A stretch of 30,562 nt of DNA from JBMNGG01 sp050949705 (GTDB lineage Bacteria; Bacillota; Thermosediminibacteria; Thermosediminibacterales; Tepidanaerobacteraceae). The translations under genes and the position numbers were made by a program. Within the stretch, counting starts at the first letter, position 1, and each line of letters opens with the position of its first letter. The stretch is taken from contig JBMNGG010000020.1 of the NCBI GenBank assembly GCA_050949705.1, forward strand, positions 1 to 30,562. The letters run 5' to 3'. Of the stretch, positions 1 to 8,428 are shown piece after piece. Below the pieces are notes generated by a model, which saw only the letters and a program-made list of their open reading frames with translations, was not told the DNA's origin and did not search any database.

Positions 1-1095
1 GCTCAATGGATACTTCCAGCAAATCTTCGATTATTTTTTCAATTCTGCTCTCATTGCTCACTTTGTTTACAAATGCAAGAGCGATACCGGTACTCTCTTT
101 TGCTGCTAATATTATTTCATTTGTCATGTCTTTTTCATCGGTATAACTTAGCAGTTTTGCCGCCATTTCACCTATCTTTAAGCTATTGGCTGCTGCATTT
201 TCAAAGTTCTCTTCTGATTTCAATCTCTCTAAAACCTTTAAGAAAATATTGTTAACATCTCTAAAATCCTTTAATACAGTTTTTACATGGTCTTTGCTTT
301 TTAGGCTATCTACCGCATGCACAATATAGTCAGTTATGTCCTTTACCATTTCAATGATCTCTTTTCCCCAACGTTTTTATCATCTAGCAGATCCAGAGCA
401 TTATCAACAATACTATTTTCGGGGTCTTCATAGATGTTGCCAATATCTTCGCCCAAATCTGTAGTATATAACCACTCAATATAGTCCCCACTTCTTACAG
501 TTACACTACCCGCACCGATTCCTGCAAATTTTCCGTTAACGGTGAACATCCACCCACTATTGGGGCCTTTATCAAACTCGTTTTGATTATCAATACCTGA
601 AACATATCCGCCTCTGACCTTGATATCTATTTCTTTGGAATTTAATACTCTTCTAGTTAAGCTCAGCACTGTATCGCCTTTGTTTATTTTCACCTCTGTT
701 TCAGGCAATATTACATCCCTGTACCCTTTTATGTAAATATATGCTACATCTGGCTTTTCCGGCTGTTCAGGGTCTTCCGGACTATCTTTTTCGACACTTA
801 TAGTCTCGGTCTGCTTAACTCCATCTATATTTGTTGTACACTTATATTCTTTCCCTCTTTCCAATTGGGTATCAAATACAGCTTTTCCGTCTACATCCGT
901 TTCTTTTTGATCTATATAAAACTTTCTGCTGCCATCTTCGATAACGATACTGACAGGTTTGTAACTATCCTCTTTTATTGTAATAGTAACCCTGTCGCCA
1001 TTAAAATCATAATCTATTGTAGCACCTGCCCCAAAAGCAAAGGATGGCAGCAGTAATACAAATATCAGCAGAAATGATATGAGCTTTTTTCTCAC
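1..1095 (-). CDS. Secreted DUF4430 (transcobalamin beta-domain-like) protein; frameshifted and cut by the window edge
   Basis: The N-terminus is a signal peptide (MRKKLISFLLIFVLLLPSFA). A beta-rich segment and a Pro/Glu linker (around residues 105-115) follow, then a DUF4430-type domain at about 155-220 with the GPNSGWMFTVNGK motif. DUF4430 is the family of the C-terminal domain of intrinsic factor/transcobalamin. I chose the GTG at 1095 because GGAGGTG lies 6-7 bases upstream; the ATG at 1110 overlaps that site. The frame stops at 343, but shifting one base near 357-363 (GGGG/AAAA runs) opens a frame that continues to base 1 with a helical tail (EIIEMVKDITDYIVHAVDSL...). The frameshift may therefore be an error, and the true end lies outside the window. 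It sits 84 bp downstream of the toroid gene in the B12-riboswitch operon. A B12-binding role is inferred from fold and regulation only. Confidence 0.72.
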
Positions 1096-1178
1096 GGTAT
1101 ACACCTCCATAATGTGATTAGTTAAGGCAGCCGAAACCCTAAGTTCCGATTACACCAGGGAGTAGATTGAGCTACACT

Positions 1179-2709
1179 TTACTGCTGCACCTCTATTTCG
1201 ATGGGGTTTGTTAAAATAACATCTTGGTTTTCAAAGCTTTCCCATACAAAACATTTTATGATATATGCTCCGGCATCCGGCACCAAAAAACCAGCACCTA
1301 AATTGGTAGTTTCTCCTGGTTCAAATTGTTTGTGTGCAAAAGAATAGTTGATCATTTTGTTAGTATTTTTGTCGTAAAGCGCTATGATTAGTGTTGCACA
1401 CTTAGTTTGTCCTAAGTTTTCCTGTATCTCAAACTTTAGTTTTGCTTCACTTCCATTTTTAATATCCTCTGTTCCTATTCTGGTTACTTTAAATTCTTCT
1501 GGCTCTACAGTGAGCTCTATAGTGTCAGATATATCCTCATGGTCTCTTACCTTTACGGTTATAGTTACAGTTCCGGCACTTTTTGCAGTGACTAAACCAA
1601 CACCATCAACCTGAGCTACATTTTCATCGGAGCTTTCCCATATCAGATTATGTGCCGAAAGTATTTCATTCTTGTCATCATAAACATTTGCCGTAAGTTT
1701 CAGTTTGCCATTTTCTTTTAACTTAGTTGATAAAGGTATTTGTATTGTTACTTTTGATGGTCCTGTATCTTTAATACTAATCTCATGAAACAGGGACTTT
1801 CCTCTATACAAGTCTGCAAGGGCACAAAATGCTTGTTCTGTGTCAAAGCTAGTAGCAAAATGGTCATCTTCCATCAGTGAAAGCAGGGCATCAAGCATGG
1901 TGTTGCCATTTTTAATCCATTCTTCAGATAGAGGATCTTCACCTATGGCTATAAGCCCTTGAATAACCGCGGATATAGAACATGGGCTTATACCATCCCA
2001 TCCTAAAAATCCACCGTTATCTTGTTGATTAGCCTTTATGTAAGTTATACTCTTGTCTATGGCAGCTTCTACTCCATTGATGTCTTTGTGGTTTTCCTAA
2101 AGCCATTATGCTCATGGCTGTATCGTCAACGTTTGCACCCCATCCGCCATCAAAACCGCCATCTTCACCTTGATAACTTAACAATGCTTCGACAGCCCTT
2201 TTCCACATCATAGTCGGCTTTTGCCATGTCTAAAGCTAGCATACTAAAAGCAACAGTAGTGGGATAATCATCCCATGGGCTGATGATAAATTTTCCTTGT
2301 CCCTTTTGACTTTCGGCGAGAGTTCTTACATGGTTTTGACCATTGTAAGTCCTAGGGTCCTTACCTGCAGCAATAAGACCCCATTATATTCCCTGCATAG
2401 GCTGATGCACTGTCGGGGTTCTCATTCACTTTGAATCTTTGTTGAATTATATGTAAGTCATTTTCCAAGTTGCCACTGGTAAAGATATAGCCCAATGCCA
2501 CTTGAAATGTAAAATCATCATCGCCTTTTAAATAGTAGCCTCTCAAAGAATCTATTGCATCTGCTATTTTCTCTTCATTGGTTTTGTCTCCATATACTTC
2601 CTCAAGAAACTGTTGATTTATCTGACGCATTGGCGTCAAGGTAAAAACCCGGTACAAAACTGCACATCAGTGAAATAATAATGAGTAAACTTGTGATTTT
2701 CTTTTTCAT
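1179..2709 (-). pseudogene. Secreted alpha-toroid (prenyltransferase/cobalamin-binding-like) protein with Ig-like domain; four frameshifts
   Basis: With frames rejoined this is about 510 residues. It has a signal peptide (MKKKITSLLIIISLMCSF), then helical alpha/alpha-toroid repeats with QGEDGGFDGGWG and QQDNGGFLGWDG motifs, the repeat type of squalene cyclases, prenyltransferases and the alpha domain of intrinsic factor/transcobalamin. A bacterial Ig-like (Big_2) domain follows at about 330-400 (AQVDGVGLVTAKSAGTVTITV) and then a beta-rich tail. Single-base frameshifts lie near 2645 (A5 run), 2381, 2207 and 2095; no other stops interrupt the rejoined frame. ATG 2709 follows AGGGGG by 8 bases. 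It is the first gene after two cobalamin riboswitches. I infer a surface cobalamin- or corrinoid-binding role; the toroid fold alone would also allow other ligands. Confidence 0.68.
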
Positions 2710-2820
2710 GTGTTATCCCCCTTTTAAAATTTAAATTTTTCCTGTATATTTTGTCCTTACTTTTTTCATCGCTCCTCCTTTCTCATAAATACCGGCTTTT
2801 AAGCTCTTTTGTTGTATTCA

Positions 2821-2854
2821 AAAAGCCCCCTTCTCCAATTAAGAAAAAGGGGGC
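2821..2854 (-). terminator. Rho-independent terminator of the gene-proximal cobalamin riboswitch
   Basis: On the minus strand GCCCCCTT and AAGGGGGC form a stem closed by a short AT-rich loop, followed by a T run. It lies between the proximal riboswitch and the start codon at 2709, the usual expression platform of a transcription-terminating riboswitch. Confidence 0.8.
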
Positions 2855-2884
2855 ACAATGGCTAAATGCACATCAGCTTATTTT

Positions 2885-3065
2885 TCTGCCCTATCTCTAG
2901 GCCGGAGATAAATAAGAAGAATGTAATGACAAGGTCTTCTGGCTTCCGGTTCATCTTCTGGCTAGCCTTCCCATCGATTAGACAGTGGCACAAGCAAGCC
3001 TTCATCACCGGTTACAGCTGCGACTACAGCAAGGGATTTTCACCCTTTTCCCCTTTATCATCACA
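2885..3065 (-). ncRNA. Cobalamin riboswitch, gene-proximal copy of a tandem pair
   Basis: The minus strand carries the ordered conserved blocks of the B12 riboswitch: GGGTGAAAATCCCTT, then GCTGTAGTCGCAGCTGTAAC, GCCACTGT (2982-2989), GGGAAGGC, and the B12-box-like AGCCAGAAGACCT (2932-2944). The terminator at 2821-2854 follows. The copy upstream differs in sequence, so this is not a simple recent duplication. I see no promoter between the two, so transcripts must already have passed the distal switch. Confidence 0.85.
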
Positions 3066-3091
3066 TTATTATTATTTAATTTTTATAGAAA

Positions 3092-3130
3092 TTAAAAACA
3101 CCCCTAACCTTCATCAAGGTCAGAGTGTTT
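3092..3130 (-). terminator. Terminator between the two tandem cobalamin riboswitches
   Basis: On the minus strand ACACTCTGACCTT pairs with AAGGTTAGGGGTGT through G-T pairs and one bulge, around a short GATG loop, and a run of five T follows. It gives the distal riboswitch its own off-switch. Confidence 0.68.
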
Positions 3131-3185
3131 TATGCTAAAAAATAAAATCAATATTACCTTTCCTTGGAAGGTATATTATATACAA

Positions 3186-3330
3186 TCCGCTCAGTCTAGT
3201 ATCCTGACTTGTGGATAATCGCTCGCTTTTGCCTTCCCAGCAAAGCCAGTGGCTTAAGTAAAGCTTGCTCCCCACTTACAGTGGCCGGACCGTTCTGGAT
3301 TTTCACCAGATTCCTAAGAACTGAACTTGT
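3186..3330 (-). ncRNA. Cobalamin riboswitch, promoter-proximal copy of a tandem pair
   Basis: The minus strand reads GGTGAAAATCCAGAACGGTC, GCCACTGTAAGTGGGGAGC (B12 core, 3278-3285 on the plus strand), a second GCCACTGG, GGGAAGGC and AAGTCAGGATAC (3199-3210), in the order of the cobalamin riboswitch family. A sigma-A promoter lies directly upstream. Confidence 0.87.
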
Positions 3331-3352
3331 AACTTTTTCTATTTTCAGCTTT

Positions 3353-3381
3353 ATTATATCTTATACATTATTTTATATCAA
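3353..3381 (-). promoter_or_regulatory. Sigma-A promoter of the B12-regulated toroid/DUF4430 operon
   Basis: TTGATA, a 17-bp spacer and TATAAT on the minus strand, close to consensus and about 20 bp before the first riboswitch. Confidence 0.75.
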
Positions 3382-3808
3382 GTATCATTCCTGAAAAATT
3401 TAGGCCTTTTATTATAGATTAGAAAAAAGCTTTGCTACCAATAAGCATAACATATGGACTTGGATAAAAAGCCCTATATGTCAATCTGTTGACCTTAAAA
3501 TCAGATAAGAAACCCCATGATGTATATAAAGTAATAACTAAACTTCCTAATATACTGAACTGTTGAATCCAACTATAATGGAAAAAGTATGCTATATTTA
3601 AGATTAGATGAGCAATAAGTATATTATATGGATTCTTAACGTTTTTATATATTAGAACCAACAAAACAGCATATGAACCATATTCCAAATCCGAAAGTCA
3701 GAAATATTGTTAGCGTTAGTGATACTATTATATTTAAAACTTTAGGCTTTTCCATAAGTTTAAGTATTATTAGACATACCACAAGAGTAAAAAAAACATT
3801 AGGTCTTT

Positions 3809-3817
3809 CCAAGCCAA
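3809..3817. repeat. Left 9-bp target-site duplication of the IS256-family element
   Basis: CCAAGCCAA, identical to the copy at 5471-5479. Eight or nine bases is the usual duplication of IS256-family elements, and joining across it restores the traX reading frame. Confidence 0.8.
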
Positions 3818-3920
3818 GATTAAGTCTATATAATTGTGTAAAAAGGAATTGAGCCACAAACTCATTCCCCTCGGTTATAATATAAGTGTGAGCAAATATC
3901 AAACCGAGGAGGAAGAATCC

Positions 3921-5104
3921 ATGGCTCAGTTTAATATTACCCTAACCGAAGAAGAATTGCACGAACTTTTTTTAAGCAACAGTCGAGATAAAGCCGTTGC
4001 AAAACTATTAGAAAAGATCTTTAACCAAGTCCTGATATGTCAGTCTACCGAGCAACTGGTGCTAAACCTTACGAGCGAACTGATAAACGTAAGGCTCATC
4101 GTAACGGCTATTACGATCGAGAACTAATCACCCGAATGGGAGCGCTAAATCTAAGTATTCCCCGCCATCGTAATGGTGAAGAATTCAACACAAAATTATT
4201 GAGCGCTACCAACGTAGTGAACAGGCATTGCTACTAGCCATGATGGAAATGGTGGTAAATGGTGTTTCAACTCGGAAAGTAGAAAACATCACGGAAGAAC
4301 TTTGTGGCAAGAAGTTCTCTAAATCCACCGTTTCAGCACTTTGTAAGAAACTAGACCCAATAGTCCATGCTTTCAGGACAAGGCCACTTAAGAGCCATTA
4401 TCCCTTTTTAATTGTGGATGCCCCTCTATATTAAGGTGCGAGAGGATCATAGAGTCCAGTCTAGGGGGTTGCTCATTGCCATTGGGGTCAATGAAGAAGG
4501 TTATCGAGAAATTATCGGCTTTCAGGTGTCAAACACGGAGAGTGAAAGCAGTTGGGGAGAACTCTTTTCTTCCCTTAAAGAAAGGGGATTAAAAGACGTT
4601 CACCTGATTATTTCTGACAACCATAAGGGTCTTGTCAAAGCGGCCAGGAGACATTTCCAAGGTGCTACCTGGCAGCGGTGTCAAACACATTTTTCAAGAA
4701 ATATGTTAGATCATACCCCCAAAGCATTGCAGCCCGAAATCAAAGAAGACCTTCGTCAGTTGTATGAAGCTATTGACATAGATAGCGCCCGTAAAGTGAG
4801 AGACGAAATCATGGATAAATATGAAACAAAAGCTCCAAAAGCCGCTAGCCTTCTAGACGAGGCCTTTGATGATATTACAGCAGTTCTGGCAGTTCCCCTA
4901 AAATATCGGAAACGATTACGCACCACCAATGGTGTAGAACGGCTAAATCAGGAAATTAGGCGTAGGGAGCGAGTAATACGCATATTTCCCAATGAAGCAT
5001 CAGTAATCCGCTTAATGGGTGCCTTGCTTATGGAGCAAGACGAGAAGTGGCAAGCAGGTCGTAAATACTTTGACTATGGACCTATACTACCAAACTGCCA
5101 ATAA
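3921..5104 (+). pseudogene. IS256-family (mutator-type) transposase, three frameshifts
   Basis: The start MAQFNITLTEEELHELF follows a GAGGAGG site by 8 bases. The DDE residues are visible: the first D in FLIVDALYIKVRE (after frame correction), the second in LIISDNHKGL, and the E in TTNGVERLNQEIRRRERV. CQTHFSRNML is the usual C/H motif. Frame breaks lie near 4060 (G missing from CAACTGGG), 4200 (T missing from a T run) and 4423 (extra C in a C run). Each correction recovers family sequence such as ATEQLGAKPYERT and KLFERYQRSEQALLLAMMEM. The corrected length of about 394 residues is normal. As written it could not give active protein. Confidence 0.85.
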
Positions 5105-5178
5105 CAAGGCTTCAAGGGGTGATACAGCAGCGTAAATTGCATTTTCAAGGTTGTAACCGTCGCATTTATTCCACGGTG

Positions 5179-5294
5179 TTGTTTACAGCGAGCCTCTGCC
5201 CGGCATGGGGTTAGAGCATCAACGGCATCACCCTTTAAAAAAAGTATGATGCATGGCACATTAGCCTACCATGCCGGGCACTCACTGTAAACAA
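5179..5294. repeat. Large imperfect palindrome in the 3' tail of the IS256-family element
   Basis: TTGTTTACAG...GCCCGGCATGG (5179-5208) is inverted as CCATGCCGGGC...CTGTAAACAA (5269-5294), with a 60-bp non-coding centre. The arms differ by a few unpaired bases. It may be a small non-autonomous element or a structured RNA carried inside the IS. Confidence 0.6.
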
Positions 5295-5470
5295 CCTTTC
5301 GCGGCATAAACGCTTACAGATGACTTTAGCATCTGCTTCTTTTGTGACCCTAAAAACTGCTCTAGACGTTTGGAATCTTAACCGTAATTGTAACTCTAAT
5401 ATTTACATGGGGGTGAGTTAAGGGGTTAACCGACGACCGAGGAAAATTACACACTAATTTGGACTTGACT

Positions 5471-5479
5471 CCAAGCCAA
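5471..5479. repeat. Right 9-bp target-site duplication of the IS256-family element
   Basis: CCAAGCCAA, the second copy of the target duplication, followed directly by the N-terminal part of traX on the minus strand. Confidence 0.8.
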
Positions 5480-5732
5480 ATAACCCCATATATATAGGTT
5501 GACTGATAAAAAGCCAGCAATATTAGTCGTAATAAGTATTTGTTAAAATTACTAGTATAACAATATCCACGAGTCAAAAGAAAGCAGTAGATTGGAAAAG
5601 AAATACGACCGATAATTCTAAATGCTGTAATATCAGGGAAAAAGACTACTCCCATATGGTCAACCAGCATTGTTGTCATGGCTATTAATTCTAACATGGA
5701 TTTGCTCCTTTAATGAAAGGTCTAAGTGAATG

Positions 5733-6464
5733 CTAAGCCAGAGATGAAAACCTGTTACTTATTGACCTTAATGTATGTTCCCTAGCTTTAATTTCCAAAG
5801 AATCGTCTAATTCTTCAAGGCTTTCTATATTATACTTGTTTTTCAACGATATTCTTATAATATCATCACATAACCTAGGGTTTTTGGGTAATAATGGACC
5901 GTGCAGATAGGTTCCGATAACATTTTTATAACGGACACCTTCAGTTTTATCTTCGCCATTATTCCCAAATCCGTGTATTACATGACCTAAAGGCTTCGAG
6001 TTGTTTAAGTAAGTTCTACCTGTATGATTCTCAAAGCCTACTAAATGATAATCACCTGTATTTACTACTGTATTGCCAACAAAATATCTGTTTCCTGCCT
6101 TTGTGTGAAAATCTAGGAGTCCAAGTCCTTCAACATTACCTTCATTACTTTGGTAATACATACCCAACAACTGGAATCCACCACAGATAGCTAAAATCAC
6201 TTTCCCTTCTTCGATCGCATTTTTTAATTGGGGTTTAATCTTCTTCATATCATTACCTGCAATAACCTGCTCACTATCCGCACCACCACCAATAAAAAAT
6301 ATATCTACATCTCCAAAATCTACTTTATCTCCAAGATTATACTTTTTTACTTTTACATTTATATTTCTCCATTGGCAGCGTTTCACCAATGATATTATGT
6401 TTCCCGTATCACCATATAGATTTAACAGTTCAGGATATAGATGGCACAGAGTTAACTCCAGCAT
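5733..6464 (-). CDS. gatD: Lipid II isoglutaminyl synthase, glutamine amidotransferase subunit GatD
   Basis: GatD releases ammonia from glutamine and passes it to MurT, which amidates D-glutamate of lipid II to D-isoglutamine at the cytoplasmic face. The 243-residue protein is a cobyric-acid-synthase-like class I glutaminase. The nucleophile is Cys94 in VILAICGGFQLLG and the catalytic His is at about 188 in GTYLHGPLLPKNP, both matching the positions known in GatD. CHLYPELLNLYGDTGNI is the family N-terminus. I chose ATG 6464 because AAGGAG lies 8 bases upstream; the in-frame ATG at 6470 is too close. The start overlaps the end of murT by 35 bases, which suggests coupled translation. Confidence 0.93.
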   Translation of the reverse strand: MLELTLCHLYPELLNLYGDTGNIISLVKRCQWRNINVKVKKYNLGDKVDFGDVDIFFIGGGADSEQVIAGNDMKKIKPQLKNAIEEGKVILAICGGFQLLGMYYQSNEGNVEGLGLLDFHTKAGNRYFVGNTVVNTGDYHLVGFENHTGRTYLNNSKPLGHVIHGFGNNGEDKTEGVRYKNVIGTYLHGPLLPKNPRLCDDIIRISLKNKYNIESLEELDDSLEIKAREHTLRSISNRFSSLA

Positions 6465-7815
6465 CTTCATTTCTCCTTTTTAAGATTTTCTGAGTCTCAA
6501 ACAATAGACTATAGTTTAACAATATATATCCCACTTCGCTTTTATCTTTTACAATCTCATTTATTACATCCTCCGCGGTATCAAGGATAATAAGTTTTTT
6601 ATGATTTGCCCCGGCATATTTCAGGCGGAGAGCCATATCATATCTTCGCTGGCCAAATAATATATAGCTTTCGATCTTTTCATCCTCTTCTAATAACATT
6701 TCGAAATTTGTATCCCATAACCATGAAACATCGCGACCGTCCTGGGGTAAATCATTCACCCCTATGGCGATGGTCTTAGTATTTGTATCTTGGTTTACCA
6801 ATTTCATAGATTCGTTAAAACCTACAGGGTTTTTAGCTAGATTCAAGGTAATGGGTTTCTTTATATAAAACCGTTCCATTCGGCCTACTTGAGGCTGATA
6901 GCTCTCAAGTCCTCTCAATATTCCATCAGAGTTAATTCCAATAAAGGCTCCAAACGAGATAGCAGCCAACATATTATATATTGAATAGGAATCATTCTTG
7001 TCTATCTCTATTTCGATTTTGAAGGTATCATCTTTACTTAAAACACTAAGGGTCCTTATTCTTTCGTCATCAATTATCAAGGCCTGATAATCGGGAAAAG
7101 GTCTCTGAAATTCACAGTTTTCGCAGGTATAATGTCCCAACTGACCGTAATAATAGTGCTTATAGTACAATCTATGGTTGCATTTTTTACAAAAAATACT
7201 ATCAATTGCCAAAACATTACTACCCATATCTAGTGTAGTTTCCACACCATAATAATATTTTTCATGGGGTAGTGATTGTCCAAGGCTAACCAAAGAAGGA
7301 TCATCAGCATTTATAATCAAAGTCGTTTCATCAGATTGTTTCAAAGACATTTTTATTTTGTTCAAAAGTGCATCAATTTCACTGAAACGATCTAATTGGT
7401 CTCGAAATATATTTGTAAAAACAAGTATATCAGGCTTTAAGTGTTTCATAACCTTTGTCAATGAAGCTTCATCTACTTCTAAACAAGCATAGTCTGCATC
7501 AAAATGTCCAAAAAGATTAGATCTGTTTATAAAAGCGGATATAAGGCCTGAATCCAAATTTGCCCCCAGTTCATTGCAGATACAAGCATGGCCTTGCTCC
7601 CTAATTATTGAGTATATCATATTGTTAGTGGAAGTCTTTCCATTAGTTCCTGTGACAAATATTATTTTATCTTTTACTTTTGAACCAAACCAGGCTAGAA
7701 TATCTGGGCATAGTCTTAAGGCTAATTCTCCACCAATATTGCTTCCTCTATGACCCAAAAGTTTAACAACAAAAATTACGATTTTTGCAGCAATCACAGC
7801 TAAAATTCTTCTCAT
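6430..7815 (-). CDS. murT: Lipid II isoglutaminyl synthase, MurT subunit
   Basis: MurT is a Mur-ligase-like ATPase that, with GatD, amidates the D-Glu of lipid II. The 461-residue protein has the P-loop VTGTNGKTS at 55-62, a Mur-ligase central domain, and a four-cysteine zinc ribbon (CKKC...CENC, about residues 205-230) that is characteristic of MurT. The C-terminal region is the DUF1727 type. An N-terminal hydrophobic stretch (AVIAAKIVIFVVKLLG) may sit at the membrane. ATG 7815 follows GGGAGGAG by about 10 bases, and a strong promoter lies upstream. The gene is intact in a neighbourhood with many frameshifts, as expected for an essential or near-essential function. Confidence 0.94.
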   Translation of the reverse strand: MRRILAVIAAKIVIFVVKLLGHRGSNIGGELALRLCPDILAWFGSKVKDKIIFVTGTNGKTSTNNMIYSIIREQGHACICNELGANLDSGLISAFINRSNLFGHFDADYACLEVDEASLTKVMKHLKPDILVFTNIFRDQLDRFSEIDALLNKIKMSLKQSDETTLIINADDPSLVSLGQSLPHEKYYYGVETTLDMGSNVLAIDSIFCKKCNHRLYYKHYYYGQLGHYTCENCEFQRPFPDYQALIIDDERIRTLSVLSKDDTFKIEIEIDKNDSYSIYNMLAAISFGAFIGINSDGILRGLESYQPQVGRMERFYIKKPITLNLAKNPVGFNESMKLVNQDTNTKTIAIGVNDLPQDGRDVSWLWDTNFEMLLEEDEKIESYILFGQRRYDMALRLKYAGANHKKLIILDTAEDVINEIVKDKSEVGYILLNYSLLFETQKILKRRNEDAGVNSVPSIS

Positions 7816-7868
7816 GCCTTATACTCTCCTCCCAAATACCTTCGATAATCTCACCTTGAGCTGTATTA

Positions 7869-7897
7869 ATTATAGCATTTGCATAGGACAGTGGCAA
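7869..7897 (-). promoter_or_regulatory. Sigma-A promoter of murT-gatD
   Basis: TTGCCA, a 17-bp spacer and a perfect TATAAT on the minus strand, about 55 bp before the murT start. It lies just past the terminator of the ACT/paaK operon. Confidence 0.75.
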
Positions 7898-7906
7898 TTT
7901 CAAAAA

Positions 7907-7950
7907 TAAAAGGGTGATGGAAAGTGTTCTATTCTTCCCGTCACCCTTTT
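7907..7950 (-). terminator. Terminator of the paaK-ACT operon
   Basis: The arms AAAAGGGTGATGGAAAG and CTTCCCGTCACCCTTTT form a long stem followed on the minus strand by a T-rich tract. It lies 15 bp after the ACT-domain gene. Confidence 0.85.
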
Positions 7951-7964
7951 GATTTTTGATGTCT

Positions 7965-8396
7965 CTAAAGTGAATTTATTTCCTCAGTACTATAAAGCCT
8001 TACACCAGCAGATTGCAAAACATCTACCGCCTTAGCCGGGTCTTCAACACGAAATAGTATGAGGGCTTTGTTTCCGTTTCTCTTTATAAAGGAATAAAGG
8101 TATTCGATACTTACACCAGCATCATTCAGTATTTGAAGAGCATGATTTAATCCACCAGGTTTATCTGATACCTCAACTGCTAAAACTTCAGTTGTACTTA
8201 CTGGAAATCTTGCTGCTTTTATCGCAGTAACAGCCTTTTCAGGTTTGTTTACTATCATTCGTAAAATCCCAAATTCAGTTGTATCAGCAATAGATATTGC
8301 ACTAATGTCTACGTCGTGCTCTTTTAATATTCCAGTAACTTGAGATAATTTTCCTGGTTTGTTCTCCAAAAATACCGATATCTGTTTTACAAACAT
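7965..8396 (-). CDS. Tandem ACT-domain protein, probable amino-acid-binding regulator
   Basis: The 143-residue protein is made of two ACT domains. The first begins VKQISVFLENKPGKLSQVTGIL and the second VLAVEVSDKPGGLNHALQIL, each with the ligand-binding loop (NKPGKL, DKPGGL). There is no enzyme domain, so it is likely a small sensor of an amino acid or an aromatic acid. Genes of this type often sit beside phenylacetate-CoA ligase in anaerobes. I chose ATG 8396 because GGAGGG ends 5-6 bases upstream; the ATG at 8414 would include that site in the coding region. It is the second gene of a two-gene operon with paaK, 32 bp downstream, and is followed by a terminator. Confidence 0.88.
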   Translation of the reverse strand: MFVKQISVFLENKPGKLSQVTGILKEHDVDISAISIADTTEFGILRMIVNKPEKAVTAIKAARFPVSTTEVLAVEVSDKPGGLNHALQILNDAGVSIEYLYSFIKRNGNKALILFRVEDPAKAVDVLQSAGVRLYSTEEINSL

Positions 8397-8428
8397 AAGA
8401 TCCCTCCGATTCATTTTTTGAATCTCTT

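Larger units (their letters stand above)
3818..5470 (+). mobile_element. IS256-family insertion sequence in traX
   Basis: The ends are set by the 9-bp target duplication. The left end (3818-3843) and the inverted right end (5470-5445) match at about 17 of 26 bases, sharing AAGTC and GTGTAA blocks. The element holds one broken transposase gene. At 1653 bp it is longer than the usual 1.3-1.5 kb because about 340 bp of non-coding DNA, including a large palindrome (5179-5294), lies after the transposase. Confidence 0.78.
3419..5697 (-). pseudogene. TraX-family membrane protein gene, interrupted by an IS256-family element
   Basis: The N-terminal part (5697-5471) begins MLELIAMTTMLVDHMGVVFF and contains FRIIGRISFPIYCFLLTRG, typical of TraX proteins, which are multi-span membrane proteins named after an F-pilin acetylation factor. 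The C-terminal part (3817-3419) resumes with ERPNVFFTLVV and ends in further membrane segments. Removing 3818-5470 and one 9-bp repeat, and correcting one T in a T5 run near 5510, gives a continuous LLAFISQPIYMGLFGLERPN, which confirms the insertion site. A second one-base shift lies near 3676 (TFDLEYGSYAVLL when corrected). The restored length is about 205 residues. AAGGAG lies 8 bases before ATG 5697. The gene is non-functional regardless of the small indels because of the insertion. Confidence 0.8.

Noticed and set aside
2866..3394. Plus-strand frames of 60-90 codons opposite the riboswitches
   Set aside because: They lie antisense to the two cobalamin riboswitches and their terminators and have no ribosome binding sites or protein-like features.
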